Notes under the pieces: model-generated
The model's database searches: none
What the model saw: only the letters and a program-made list of their open reading frames with translations
What the model was told of the DNA's origin: nothing
Program-made: the position numbers and the translations under genes
Shown here: piece by piece, positions 44,001-56,000 of the stretch
Layout: every line of letters starts with the position of its first letter
Position numbering within the stretch: the first letter of the stretch is position 1
Source of the DNA: Amphibalanus amphitrite
Lineage: Eukaryota > Arthropoda > Thecostraca > Balanomorpha > Balanidae
Assembly: GCF_019059575.1 (NCBI RefSeq)
Contig: NW_024881710.1
Span: 1-64,000, forward strand
Length of the DNA stretch: 64,000 nt
Direction: 5' to 3'

Positions 44001-47000
44001 GGTTTCCCGGCTGTGCTGTTGAGGGCTGTGGTGGCACTCATCACAGCCTCCTGCATGCCAGTGGAGGTGGAAACTCTCGAAACTCACCTGAAGTAGCCCG
44101 ACCGTCTTACAGGACTCCGACACTCAGCAGCCAGGCCAAGGAATTCATTCCGAGAACGGTCGAGGGCCGCGCTTGTGCTAAAGAAGATAGTGCTCCAACA
44201 AGCAGTGCACAGGTGTCCGCGGCTCCCGGTGCAAGTTTTAATACCGCTGCCCAGAGACAAGAGAAGCGAAGTGGAAAAGTCGCGTTTCAGACGGCCCCGG
44301 TATTAGTGCACTGTCAGGATCGATTTCTGAAGCTGAACGCACTCTTAGATCCCTGCTCTGACGCCAGTTACATAAGTAAAGCTGCTGCAGACGAGCTCGG
44401 ACTACAAGGAGAAGAAGTCAAATTTGAGCTTGGGACGGTCAATGGCAAGACGGATGTGAAAATGACGTCAGGAGCTGTCCGGATAGCCTCTACCCAGAGT
44501 AGGTTTGAAACGTCCTTAGATGTTCACGTCATTCCCAGTCTGGAAGGAGCCTCCGTATGTACGAGCTGGCAGGATGTGAAGCAGCGTTGGCCACACATGG
44601 TAGACATCCCCTTTCCAAAGATGGCTGGAAGAGAAGTGGACCTACTGATCGGTCTTAGCCCTGAGACAATGCCCATCTTTGTGCCTCTGAAGACTGTCTC
44701 CGGCGAGAGTTCGAGCCCAGTCGCTGTCCTAACGCCACTTGGATGGACAGCATTCGGCTGCGTTCAAGACAATGAAGATCCTTCTAACCTACAAAAGCTG
44801 AAGAGCATGACAAACGTCGCAAGAACCTTGAGAACTTGCCTGACAGATAAGTCACTAAACGAAGAAATTCAAGCAATGAGAGCGATGACAGATCTGGAGG
44901 TGCTGGACGTCAAGACCACCGAGACCAATCTTCTGTCAGCTGAAGAAAAAGTGGCTATGAAGAAAGCTGCAAGTTCATTGAAGAAACAAGGAAGTAGATA
45001 TCAAGTTGCAGTACCATGGCGAGAAAACGAACCGCAGCTGAAAAGCAACTACGAATCTGCGCTGATTCGCCTAGTGAAGCTGGAAAATTCTCTTCATCGT
45101 CGGGGAGCTCATCTTGCTGCAGAGTATAACGACATTCTTGAAGAGTACGTGAAGAAAGGTTATATGACCAAAACTCCCACGGCGCAGAGATCAAACAGTG
45201 GAGAGGATGAGTGGTTCCTTCCACACTTTCCCGTCATTCGAGAGGACAAGGCGTCATCCAAGATCCGAATCGTGTACGACGCAGCGGCCAAAAGTGAGGG
45301 AATCAGTCTCAACTCACAGCTCCTTCCGGGACCATCGCTTTACAGCGACCTGATTGAAACGCTAGTCGGATTCAGACAACATCCTATCGCCTTAGTCGGA
45401 GATGTAAAGGAGATGTTCCTTCAAGTCGAGCTGGCGCCAAAAGATCAGAAGTTCCACCGCGTCCTATGGCGCAACATGAAGCAAGATGAAGAACCAACAG
45501 TTTTTGAAGCCAAGAGATGGATCTTCGGAAACGCTGCAGCACCGTTCGTCGCGCAGTTTGTTCTGAAGGAGCATGCGCGACTCAACGCAGAGAAGTACCC
45601 TGTTGCGTCTGAAGTAATCAGCAAGCACGTTTACATGGACGACGAGATCGCATCATTTAAGGATGCGGAATCCGCCATCGGAGCAAGGAGGCAAGTTAGT
45701 GAGCTGCTGGAAGATGCTGGCATGAAGATGACGAAGTGGAAATCAAACAGTCAAGAAGTGATGGAAACAGTACCAGAAGACAGAGCCGTCACCTCAAACC
45801 ATTTCATTGAAGACAAAGGATCAGAATCAACCAAAGCTCTCGGCGTGGTGTGGTCGACAGAAGACGACATTCTATCACTGGATGTGTCCAAGCGACCGCT
45901 GGTGACAGGAAGATGGACCAAGAGAGCTGTCCTGAAGGAGATGGCTGCCATCTTCGACCCGTTGTGCCTATTCGCACCATTCACACTCCGTGCCAAGATG
46001 TTATTTCAGCAAACCTGGGACTGCACGATCAACTGGGACGACATCCTACCTGAGGATCAGCAGAAACAGTGGAACGCGTGGTTCTCCGAACTCGCAGAAC
46101 TGGAGACCATAGCTGTGCCAAGATGTATTCACCGCTTCAAGGGTGAACCTGACCAAGAGCTCCATGTCTTCAGTGATGCCTCTGAGCAGGCATATGCCGC
46201 TGCTGTATATGTCGTATCCGAAAGCATGGGTGAGAGGTGCTCCAATCTCGTCCTGGCACGTGCCAGAGTGGCACCGAAAGCAAAGAAGAAGACGATCGCC
46301 AGACTGGAGCTCATGGGGGCGCTCTTGGGACTGCGTCTAGTCAAGAAAGTGTGCAGCGCTCTTGGGAAGGAGCTATGTGAGGTCCATTTCTGGTCAGACT
46401 CAATGGATGTCCTCTGCTGGATCAGAAACGAAGTTTCTAGGTTTCAAGCATTTGTGGCCCACCGAGTGTCAGAAATCCGTGAGTGTACGGTGCCGGAGCA
46501 ATGGCAGCACGTACCAGGCAAGGAAAACCCAGCCGACGCGCCGACAAGAGGACTGAGTCTCGAGGCGCTTCGAGGTCACAGGCTGTGGTGGCATGGGCCG
46601 GAGTTCCTGGTGGATGAAGACCGTACATGGCCGACAAAAAGACACTTCAGTGATGAAGATTTTGACAGAACCGAACTGGTCAGACGAGAGCAAAGAAACA
46701 CGTTCGCCATAAGAGCTCCAGCCTCAAGCGCGGAGTTACGACTCCTCCCGGAAAAATTCTCTAGCTGGACTAGGTTCATTCGAATCACAGCCTGGGTGAT
46801 GCGATTCATCAAAGCACTGAAAGAAAAACCGAGAAAACGCCCACTCAGAGGTACTCAACCAGAGGAGCTAGGTCCAACTGAAGTCGATGAAGCGGAACAG
46901 TTCTGGATAAAACGAGCTCAGGAAGAGTCGTTCTCTGAAGAAACGAAGCAGCTGAAGACAAGTGAAGGATCCGGTGTCAAAAGATATCGTCAAAGCTCAG

Positions 47001-50000
47001 TGAAGAAGCTGTGTCCATTCATGGACGAGGACGGCATACTCAGAGTTGGAGGCAGGCTACAGCGCTCCGACTTGAGCTACAGCGCCAAGCATCCTGTTCT
47101 GCTTCCAAAGGGACACCCAATCAGCAGACTGATAATTCGTCAGCTGCACGAGGACACTGAACATGGCTTAGGTGTAGAGCACACCTTGGCCAGCTTACGA
47201 ACGCGCTTCTGGGTGCCTGCTGCGCGGGAGATGATCAAGAAATGCATTCACCAGTGCGTAAAGTGTCAGAAGCTCCGAAAGTCAGCCGAGACACAAGTGA
47301 TGGCGCCCAAGCAAAGCAACCAAGTGAGAACGCGCTTCCGCGCCTTTGACAAGACGGCAGTTGACTTTGCAGGACCATTCCTGACAAAACAAGGTCGTGG
47401 AAAGGTCAGGCAAAAACGGTACCTATGTATCTTCACCTGCCTCCAGGTCAGAGCCGTTCATCTGGAGATGACGTACGGGCTAGATACATCCAGTTTCATT
47501 CGGGCTCTGATGAGATTCATTTCCAGAAAAGGCGAGCCCTCAGAGATCATATCTGACAATGGAAGAAACTTCACACGGGCTTCAAAGGAACTGCAGCAGT
47601 CCTTTCACGGATTGGACAACAGTCAGATTCAGCGTGAACTTCTGAAGTCACGCACGAAGTGGACGTTCATTCCTCCTGGTGCTCCACACTTCAATGGAGC
47701 GTGTGAAGCAATGGTAAAGATCGCGAAGAGAGCGTTGATGAAGACTCTCGAGCATGCTGACCTCTCTGATGAAGAGCTGCAGACAGCGTTCTGTAAAGTA
47801 GAGGCGCTGATGAACACAAGGCCACTGACGGTGTTATCCAACGACCCAACTGATGACCAGCCGCTCACGCCAGCCAACTTCCTCGTGGGTCACACAGCAA
47901 TCGAGATGACAGTATCATCAGATTCCAATGAGGCGGGGGTAAGGCAGCGCTGGAAACGTATACAACAGCTGTCAACAGAGTACTGGAGGCGATGGCTCAG
48001 GGAATATCTGCCGTCGCTACAGCGGAGACAGAAGTGGCTTGATCCGAAACCCGACATAGCACCTGGTGACGTGGTGTTGGTGGTCGACCCGTCTTCTCCA
48101 CGAGGAAAGTGGCCGATGGCACGCATAGACCAAGTGATGAGAGGTGACGATGGTCACGTCAGAGTGGCGTCTGTGAGGATGCGAGACAAGATCGTCACAA
48201 GACCAGTCACAAAGATGGTCCGACTGGATGTCAGCGGCCTGCTGGTGTAGTTGTTGGATTGGGAACAATCCAAAGTGAGGGGAAGATGTTTGGGAGGATT
48301 TTATATCAATGAGGCTCGAGCGTGAGCTGCTCGAGAAATGAAAACAGATTTTTACTGAAAATACAGGAGTCAACATGAAGTGTTAAGAGTGTTTAAACCG
48401 TACAGTACTTAGAATTCCGTACTTAGCAATTTAAGCTGGTTTATTTATTAAGTATCACATTTATTTAAGATTTAAGATTACAAAACACAACGCGAGGATA
48501 GCAAAACTAAAATAACACTCTCCAACCCAAGTTTCGGCGCAATTCGTCTGGTAATTGCGGAGGTATTGTAAGCGGAACGATTTTGGAAGCCCTTATTGGC
48601 ACGGGTGCGTGCTTTGGTGGTCACCCATAGTACGCATCAAAAGTATTTGAATTCATGATTGAATAGGTGACCAGGTGCAGCTATCAGATGCCGTAGACTC
48701 GTGCTTGTCGATCAGTTCGAGCGGTTGCCCAGATACAAGACTACGGAAAGTGACCGGGGCTGGGTTCGGCCATTCATGCTGCGCTGATTGAGACTCTAAA
48801 TCGCATGCGGGTTATCAAATCATTCAATTACGTTGCTATTCAAATCCATTAAATTACGTTTGTATCAATCGTACGTGCCTCAGAGGTGCTTAGTCTTACG
48901 ACCGTTGGCACAGAGTCTATGCGAGCGTGATGTGAGCGGAAACTACTATAATGTCATAGGCTTTCGCATGCGATTTCCTAACTGCCGAAACTCGGTTTTA
49001 GCCTAAAATCACTGTTTTACTATCTAATTGCTCGTTTGTCGTTTTATGCCATTGCGTTTCCATCTATCAATTCATTACATTATAGTAAATGAATGACAAT
49101 GTTTTATAAATGAAGGAAGTTTTCATTCGTTTGGCTGTGGCAAGATACAGGAAGAATAAATGCCTCCTAGCGTGTATGCACAATGCATATAATTACATAA
49201 TTGCACTGTTCTTCTTTGGCGTTACATCGATCGGTCTTACACCGATATAGACACGTAGGCACTGCACTTTAAAAAAAAAGATAAATAACTTGCTTCATTT
49301 TTCTGGAATTTAATCAACACTAAGATGCCTTTGAAAAAACAAGTGCCAGATTTCATATCGGGGTTTACGTCTGTTGTATAGCTGTTTTGCGTTTTTGATG
49401 CACCTCACAAGTGCTGATTGAAATCAAGATTGCCTTATTGAAATCACGTCGTTCGACTGGTGTCGTGTCAACAAGCAGGGCGGTGCCGTTTGAAGTTGGC
49501 GGCGTTCGCGTTATTGGTCGACGATCGTTGTTTGGGCTCTTATCGTGTGATCCAACACACTTTGAAGTAGATTGTACAGGCAATTACCCCCAAAGGATTG
49601 TTGACAGCAGCGAGCTGGTCTGAAGCGCCGCGCGATAGCGCAATGAACCGAGAGAAGATGTCATTGTTGACGGGCTCAGCTCGAAACCGGCGGCTGGGAT
49701 GGATCGAAACTTGCGGCTCCGCAATCCTTGGGTAGGACATTGTCAGCGTTGAGCGTATAGGGATTTGACAAATCGCAAAGTAATGTTCTATTTATTATAG
49801 AATGTTATATCATCGTTTGACGCGGTGGTTTTCTCCAAAGCCAATTCTGTCGAGGGTAATGGAATGTTTCATGTTGATCTCTTGAATTTTTTTCCGAGCT
49901 TTTCCACGAGAGAATGATACCAGGGTCCTTGATACCCAATACCAATCGGGACAGGCCGAGTTCGAAAGTGCATGACCCAGGAGCTGATGTAGCGCTCAAC

Positions 50001-53000
50001 TTCCAACAGGATCCCTAACCAAGGATATTTGGGCGTTGGATTGGAATTTTCTTTTAGCTGGAATGCAGACGGCTTGTCGGTTACCGAGTCTGCCGATCAA
50101 CGAATATCCGCTAGCAAACTTGGATTCTGATTGGTGGGTGCCTGGTCATCGTCCGTCGAAAGTGATACTCAGCGAAGTTAATAAAAATGAAATAAGAAAG
50201 ATATATTTTTATGAATCCTCCTAGAGGTAGGGGAGAGTGGGGTAATTTGGCCGGTGGTGTAAATTGGCCGCCCCCACCTGTACGATGCCCATTAGCGTCG
50301 CCACGGGGGGGGGGGGGCAAGCGGGGCAGCTTGCCCCCCCCCCCCCCAACCTCGGACCGGGCACCCTCTGAGATCGATACAGATCCGATGAGATTTTGGA
50401 GTCGGAAAAAAATGGGGGTACTTTTCTGAGAATGCCTGTGAGGTCAGACTCGGTTGAAGGGTGCAGTTCAGGCCAGAGTCGGAGTCGCAGTCGCCAAAAT
50501 ATTCACGCCGCCGATTCCAGACTCGGGAATGTCAATACTGTGATTCATTCCATGCTCCTAGTTGGTTCTTTATTACATTTTATAGCCGATTTTCATAAAG
50601 TTTTGAAGTGCTGACACAAAATTTCCGTTCAAAGTGTGACACTAAATCTTCGGGCCTTCTTATTTCTCGTCAAATGTCTGCGACAGACTCAAGTACCGTT
50701 CAAGTGCCACAGGGCTCGTGAGCTTGCTTTTCACACAGGCTCCGAAGGAGCTCCACTGAGCTCTAAGAAGCCTTCAGAGGGCCCAAACCGGCCTCTGAGA
50801 GTCCCACTGGTGTCCATATTCTCTGAGGGCCCATACAGGGATCTTTGAGGACCTTACACATGCGTAGACCTCTGAAGGGCCACACGGATCTTTGAGATAC
50901 TTTCGAAAATTTCTTAGAACGTTAGGCCTCTGATAGCTCACCCGAGCTTTTGAGGCGACAGATTTTGCACAACTCACGTGTGCCTCTGAGGGTCCCAGCA
51001 CATGTTTCTTATGTCCCTATGTAGGGTCCTTAGGGATTCGACACAGACCTCCAGGGTTCACACTGCTATCTGAGGGCTCCCGGCTCACCCTGGGCCTGGT
51101 CTCTTAGCGCCCGCCGCCCACACTGGCTTCTGAGGGCCCCACCTTAGGCTCGGAAAGCCCTAAGCACCACATACACGTAACTATTTGGGATGACCAACGC
51201 CGATCTTCAGGATCCTAAACAGGTTTCTGAGAGCCCACACTGACCCTGAGTGGCCTAAAATGGCCTGGAAGTCCCAAGCCTGTCGCTAAGGGATCCCTTG
51301 CCGCTATGCCGTGCGAAATTTTGGTTCCGTTATCTTTTCTTCGCATTTGCAGCGCTTCCCTGACCCTACACACGAAAAACGAGAAACTTTTTGTTCACAC
51401 TCCCGTAAAATGCCTCCTCTCACTGAAGCAAAGATGAATTAGGTACTTCCGATCCACACTTCTGACATTCAATCTCCGCCGAAAGCCAAACTTAGCTATC
51501 GGCGGCTGGGATGAGCCCTATGCATTTCACGTAGAACCTCTGCGACTGCATGCATGAGTGAATGAAGGTTTCAGCAAGGCGATTCGATAACTGAGCGTTT
51601 TTAATCTTTTTCTGGGTGATGATAATGAGCGACGAGCGTCTGAACGGGGGCTCTCTAGAGTGCGTCGGCAATCGCAATGTCATAGTTAGAGGGAAAACCT
51701 TGTCACCATCGTATTCCTCGCACCATTACGCGTCGAATGATATGTAAAATGAATGAGTAACGACTGGAGAAAGGCAAGATTTAACACAAAAGTTGATTTT
51801 GCCCCCCCCCCCCCCAACCGAAAATCTCTGGCGACGCCTATGACGATGCCTAATAAAAGTGAGTGAAATAACTCTAGTCTCTATTCATTTGTCATGGGTA
51901 GAAGTAACTGGAGGACAAATGTCAAAACTTTGCCCCTCGTAGTTTTATTCAAAATTAATAAAACGTTTATTTCATTAGAAAATGGTAACTTTTACTTCTG
52001 TTTATAAAGTTGCATAACATGTAGTATTTGGGCTAAAAATGAATTCAGACATTATATCGCCATTCTTGGGGGTGTTCAGCGGTTCCAAGAGCCATTTTTA
52101 TCTAATTCCGTAAAGCCGCGATGACTTCATAGACAAAAAATTTCAGAATGGTAATATGGGGTAATTTGGCCGGGACTAGCGGGGCAACTTGGCCGGTGCG
52201 CTCATGGTCACTATGCTGGGACGGCCGAGTTTTCATGGTCAATTGTACCATAAATGACATGATTCATGACCAACTTTGACTACTTTGATGCCTTACTTCC
52301 GATTGGTCAACTGTAAGAGCATGTGACGTCATCAAAGGTTACCAAACGTTTTTTGCTAATAAATCCTTACATAAAAATGGTACAGCCGCACAAATGGTCT
52401 CATTCTGTTCAGCTCGCCAAGGCGCATCGAATGATATGCATGATGACCTTGAAATCACGTGACCTTGAGGTCAAGCGACCTGATGCAACGTGACCTGAGG
52501 TCAACCTTTGACCTTGACTTCTCAAGGTCAACACATATATCTTTCGATGCGGACTGACAAGAGAATTACGATGGTACTCGAAGTTTTGGCATAGCTTGAT
52601 TACTTGAAAAGTTATTCGTAAAAAACTGTGATCGCATCTAGAGACGCTAATTTGGCTATTTTGACCCCTGTGACCCCTGAGCCAACCTCCAAAATGCGGC
52701 AAATGCGTCAAAGGACACACGTCATTGCTGAATCTGAAGCTGAATCGCAATATAACAGAAAATCCCGACCGCAAACTAACACCGGCCAAATTGCCCCACA
52801 CCCCCGGCCAAATAACCCTGCTAGTGGGGCAATTTGGCCGCCTTGCAGACCTTTGTAATACGTCACAATTTCAATATAAGTAATTACTCTATCATTTCAA
52901 GTTCACTGTACAGCAAAGTAAAATGAATGCGACACCTGCCAGCGTTGAGAAAATGCAGAAATGTGTCGTCAATTTTAAGTTATATCGTTTTCTAAAAAAA

Positions 53001-56000
53001 GCGGCCAAATTACCCCACTCTCCCCTATGTTCTATTTGTGACAGCCATAAATCTGAACGATTTTAGGAAAGTGGACCAAACGTTTGTAGAATTTTCTTGT
53101 ACTAAAGGAAGACTCGAAACCAAGAGTTTTGTCAACTTGTTTTCCCTACAAGATCCCGAATGAGTAAAAACTTGTGCCCATGATGTACGTAGACCTTGCA
53201 TCCGTACAAGTACAGTAATCGGTAATCGGTAATGTAGAATAATCGGTGAGATCGAGACCCTATTCGATCGTCACTCGATGGATGCGTGATATGGAAACGA
53301 TCAGCACCCCAGCCAGTGAGACGATACACGACTACAGCGGGCTGACTGAGACAGTCCAGCAGTCCACACAGACTGACCGCAGACAGTAACTGCGCCCACC
53401 ACCGTCCGCCCAATGCACCCTTGAGCCGAGTGTCTGGTGTCTGTGCCGCAGATAACGACGACCCGCTGCCGTCCGGCACCGGCGAGGTCAGCAAGGACTG
53501 CGGCGAGGGCGAGCTGGCCAGCTGGGGAGACGTGCTGGCCAAGTGGCGCTTCAACCTCACCCAGCGGCCCCGCGGACTCAGCAGTGCGTATATCACGTCA
53601 CCTTTTTTGCGAAATACTTTTTAGTTTTGTCACCTTTGTTTCGTTCAGTCTTCTGATCACGTTGCTTACTAACACGTCAGAAGTCTTAAATTGCTCTTAC
53701 CTCTTAGGAGTGCTAAACCTTTGCTGGATGCCACTACTTTTACTCTAGAACGTGGACAAGGAAAGGTTCACATACGTTTACGAGTTTTTTTTTCATTTAT
53801 TGCACGATATCCAGCGTAAGCTATAATTCCTAATTGTAAAGTCTGTCACTTATAAATTTTCTGTGCTGCCGGCGGTGACTGACGGAGGATCCTCCCGCTG
53901 GCAGCGCTGGTGAAGCGCGGCGTACCGGAGGCGCTGCGCGGCGAGGTGTGGCAGCTGCTGGCCCGCTGCCACGAGGACCCCGACATGCTCGACACCTACA
54001 GGATGCTCATCAACAAGGTAGGTCATCCACAGGGCTTCTTGTCTGCTTGCAGGACAGCGGAGCTCTGTTCGGTCGCTGTTTTTTTTTTTTTGTCAGCATG
54101 CTGTCGGTTCTCCCATATAAGGAAGTTATTGCTGCCGCTTCTTGGCCTCTCATTGGTCAAATGAATAGACCACGTGAATTTGACCAATGAGGAGCCAAGA
54201 AATAGCAGCATGCTCGCAGCCTGCTGATAAAAATCTGCGACCGAACAGCGCCCCGGTTAGGAATCAGATGCGAGGCCGTCTGGTTACCGGGGTCTTTGTT
54301 GGAGTACATACCAGACTCGTTGTCTCTACTCACAGGACAGCAGCTGGGAGGCCGTGATACAGAAGGACATCAACCGCACATTCACCGGGCACGATTACTT
54401 CCGCGAGGCCGGCGGCGTGGGCCAGGACGCGCTGTTTAAAATGTCCAAGGCGTATGCCGTGTACGACGCCGAGGTTGGCTACTGCCAGGGCCTGAGCTTC
54501 CTGGAGGCGGCGCTGCTGCTTCACGTGAGTCCGTCTGTGCTTCACTGCTGCTCAATTCTCTATTGAGAATTGAGTCCCCACATGAGAATTGAGTCAACAT
54601 TGAGACCGAATGTTGTCGGTCCCCCGGTCCAGGACGGAGATGGGCCGTCGCCGCTTTGCCTGCCGTGGGCCGACCCGGTACAATGGTCTGCCGCGAGACC
54701 TCATCGAACTCCCCGCGTCGCGGTTTGGACGTTATCTGAAGCGTCACCTGGTAGATTTAGCGCCTGACTGACTTGTTCGTGTGCGAGTGAATGTTCTGTG
54801 AGATTGCATGTGATGTCAGTGTCCCAAAATAATATTTTTGCTTGGGTGTCAGAGGGGAAAATTGCTGACCAAAAAAAAGATGAGAGTGAAAAATTGTCGG
54901 TCAGGTAAGGCCCAAAAAGAGTGGGAAATGATCAATAACATTAATTCATCTACAATTTGTGACAGATTAAAAACAACCACTCACGCAGTTGCTCCTTCTC
55001 GGTGGAATTGGGAGTGGAAAATTGGGCTTGAAAACTGGAAGTGAGAGTGGAAAATGATTTTCATTTGGATGTCGTTTCCCACCCACATCTACAAATTTTG
55101 GGACACTGTGTGATGTTATCCATGTATCATTTTTAAAACCGTGACGAGAGGTCCTAATAGCCATGACTTACCATGGATGACCTTAATAAAAGTCTGTATC
55201 TGTATCTGTATCTGTATTTAATCTCTAATATGCCCGTGTGAGTTAGCTCAGCATCTTCTGAACGCATACAAGTAAAACAAATATAATAATGCCGTTTCCA
55301 TGTCAATGTCACGCGTTTGCTATGTTTGCAATGCTGCTCATCATTCCATGATGTTCGCCGTGTAAGGCTGTGCGGCTGTGCCTCTCATCATGCTATTTTT
55401 GTGAGTGTTTGTGAGAGTGCCGCCCTCACCGCGTGTTGCCCGCTGTTACACAGATGCCGGAAGAGCAGGCATTCTGCGTGCTGGTGCGTATCATGTTCCA
55501 GTACGGTCTGCGCGAACTGTTCAAGGACGGGTTCGCCATCCTGCACCTGCGCTTCTACCAGCTGGACCGGCTGATGGAGGCGAGTATCTATCGTCGGGGC
55601 GCGTCTGGACGGGCACAAATGTGGAGGTTTATTGCTATCGCGTCATGATTAGCTATTGATTCACGAGCAACGACGCTATGCGTTTTATCTAGATAAAAGG
55701 TTTTGAAATCGCCAAAGCATGCCAAAGTTTTCTTCTGAGTTTTATTCGGCTCTGATAACTGATAAAATCGTTTCATGGTGTAAAGTAGAAGTACGACGTA
55801 TTTGTCGACGCGTGAAATTGTGCACGAGATGTGGAAAAGTAAAGCATTATTTTCTGGGTCAATGTGGAGAGATGTGGGGGATTTTTGACACGAATGGAGT
55901 TTGGAAAATGATGTGTTAACGAATATAACGATTACGAACGATATTTTATCTTTCTAGTTGAGGTTTATTTGCCATTGGGTCTACAGTGCAGGGATATTTC

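Larger units (their letters stand above)
42462..48517 (+). mobile_element. Complete BEL/Pao LTR retrotransposon
   Basis: 5' LTR 42462-42681 (220 bp) and 3' LTR 48287-48517 (231 bp) both begin TGTTTGGGAGG and end AATAACA, differing by one small insertion and a few bases. The 5-bp duplication CTCTC flanks it (42457-42461, 48518-48522). A primer-site-like TGGTGCATGTGACTCC starts 2 nt after the 5' LTR, and a purine tract (AGTGAGGGGAAGA) precedes the 3' LTR. One uninterrupted polyprotein frame fills the interior. It lies in sense in RABGAP1 intron 8. Near-identical LTRs and an open frame point to a recent insertion. Confidence 0.95.
50230..53025. mobile_element. TIR element with GGGGAGAGTGGGGTAATTTG ends
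   Basis: GGGGAGAGTGGGGTAATTTG from 50230 is inverted at the right end (to 53025), about 24 bp exact, with TA outside each end (50228-50229, 53026-53027). Inside, the core GGGGYAAYTTGGCC recurs in direct and inverted orientation near 52158-52195 and 52782-52840. A smaller hAT-like element (50290-51842) is nested near the left end. The sequence between 52400 and 52560 is dense in TGACCT hexamers. No transposase was recognised. The TA target suggests but does not prove the Tc1/mariner superfamily. Confidence 0.7.

Noticed and set aside
55454..55600. Extension of RABGAP1 exon 12 to a GT at 55584
   Set aside because: Exon 12 ending at 55583 would shift the frame into exon 13. The GC donor keeps the frame and matches relatives.
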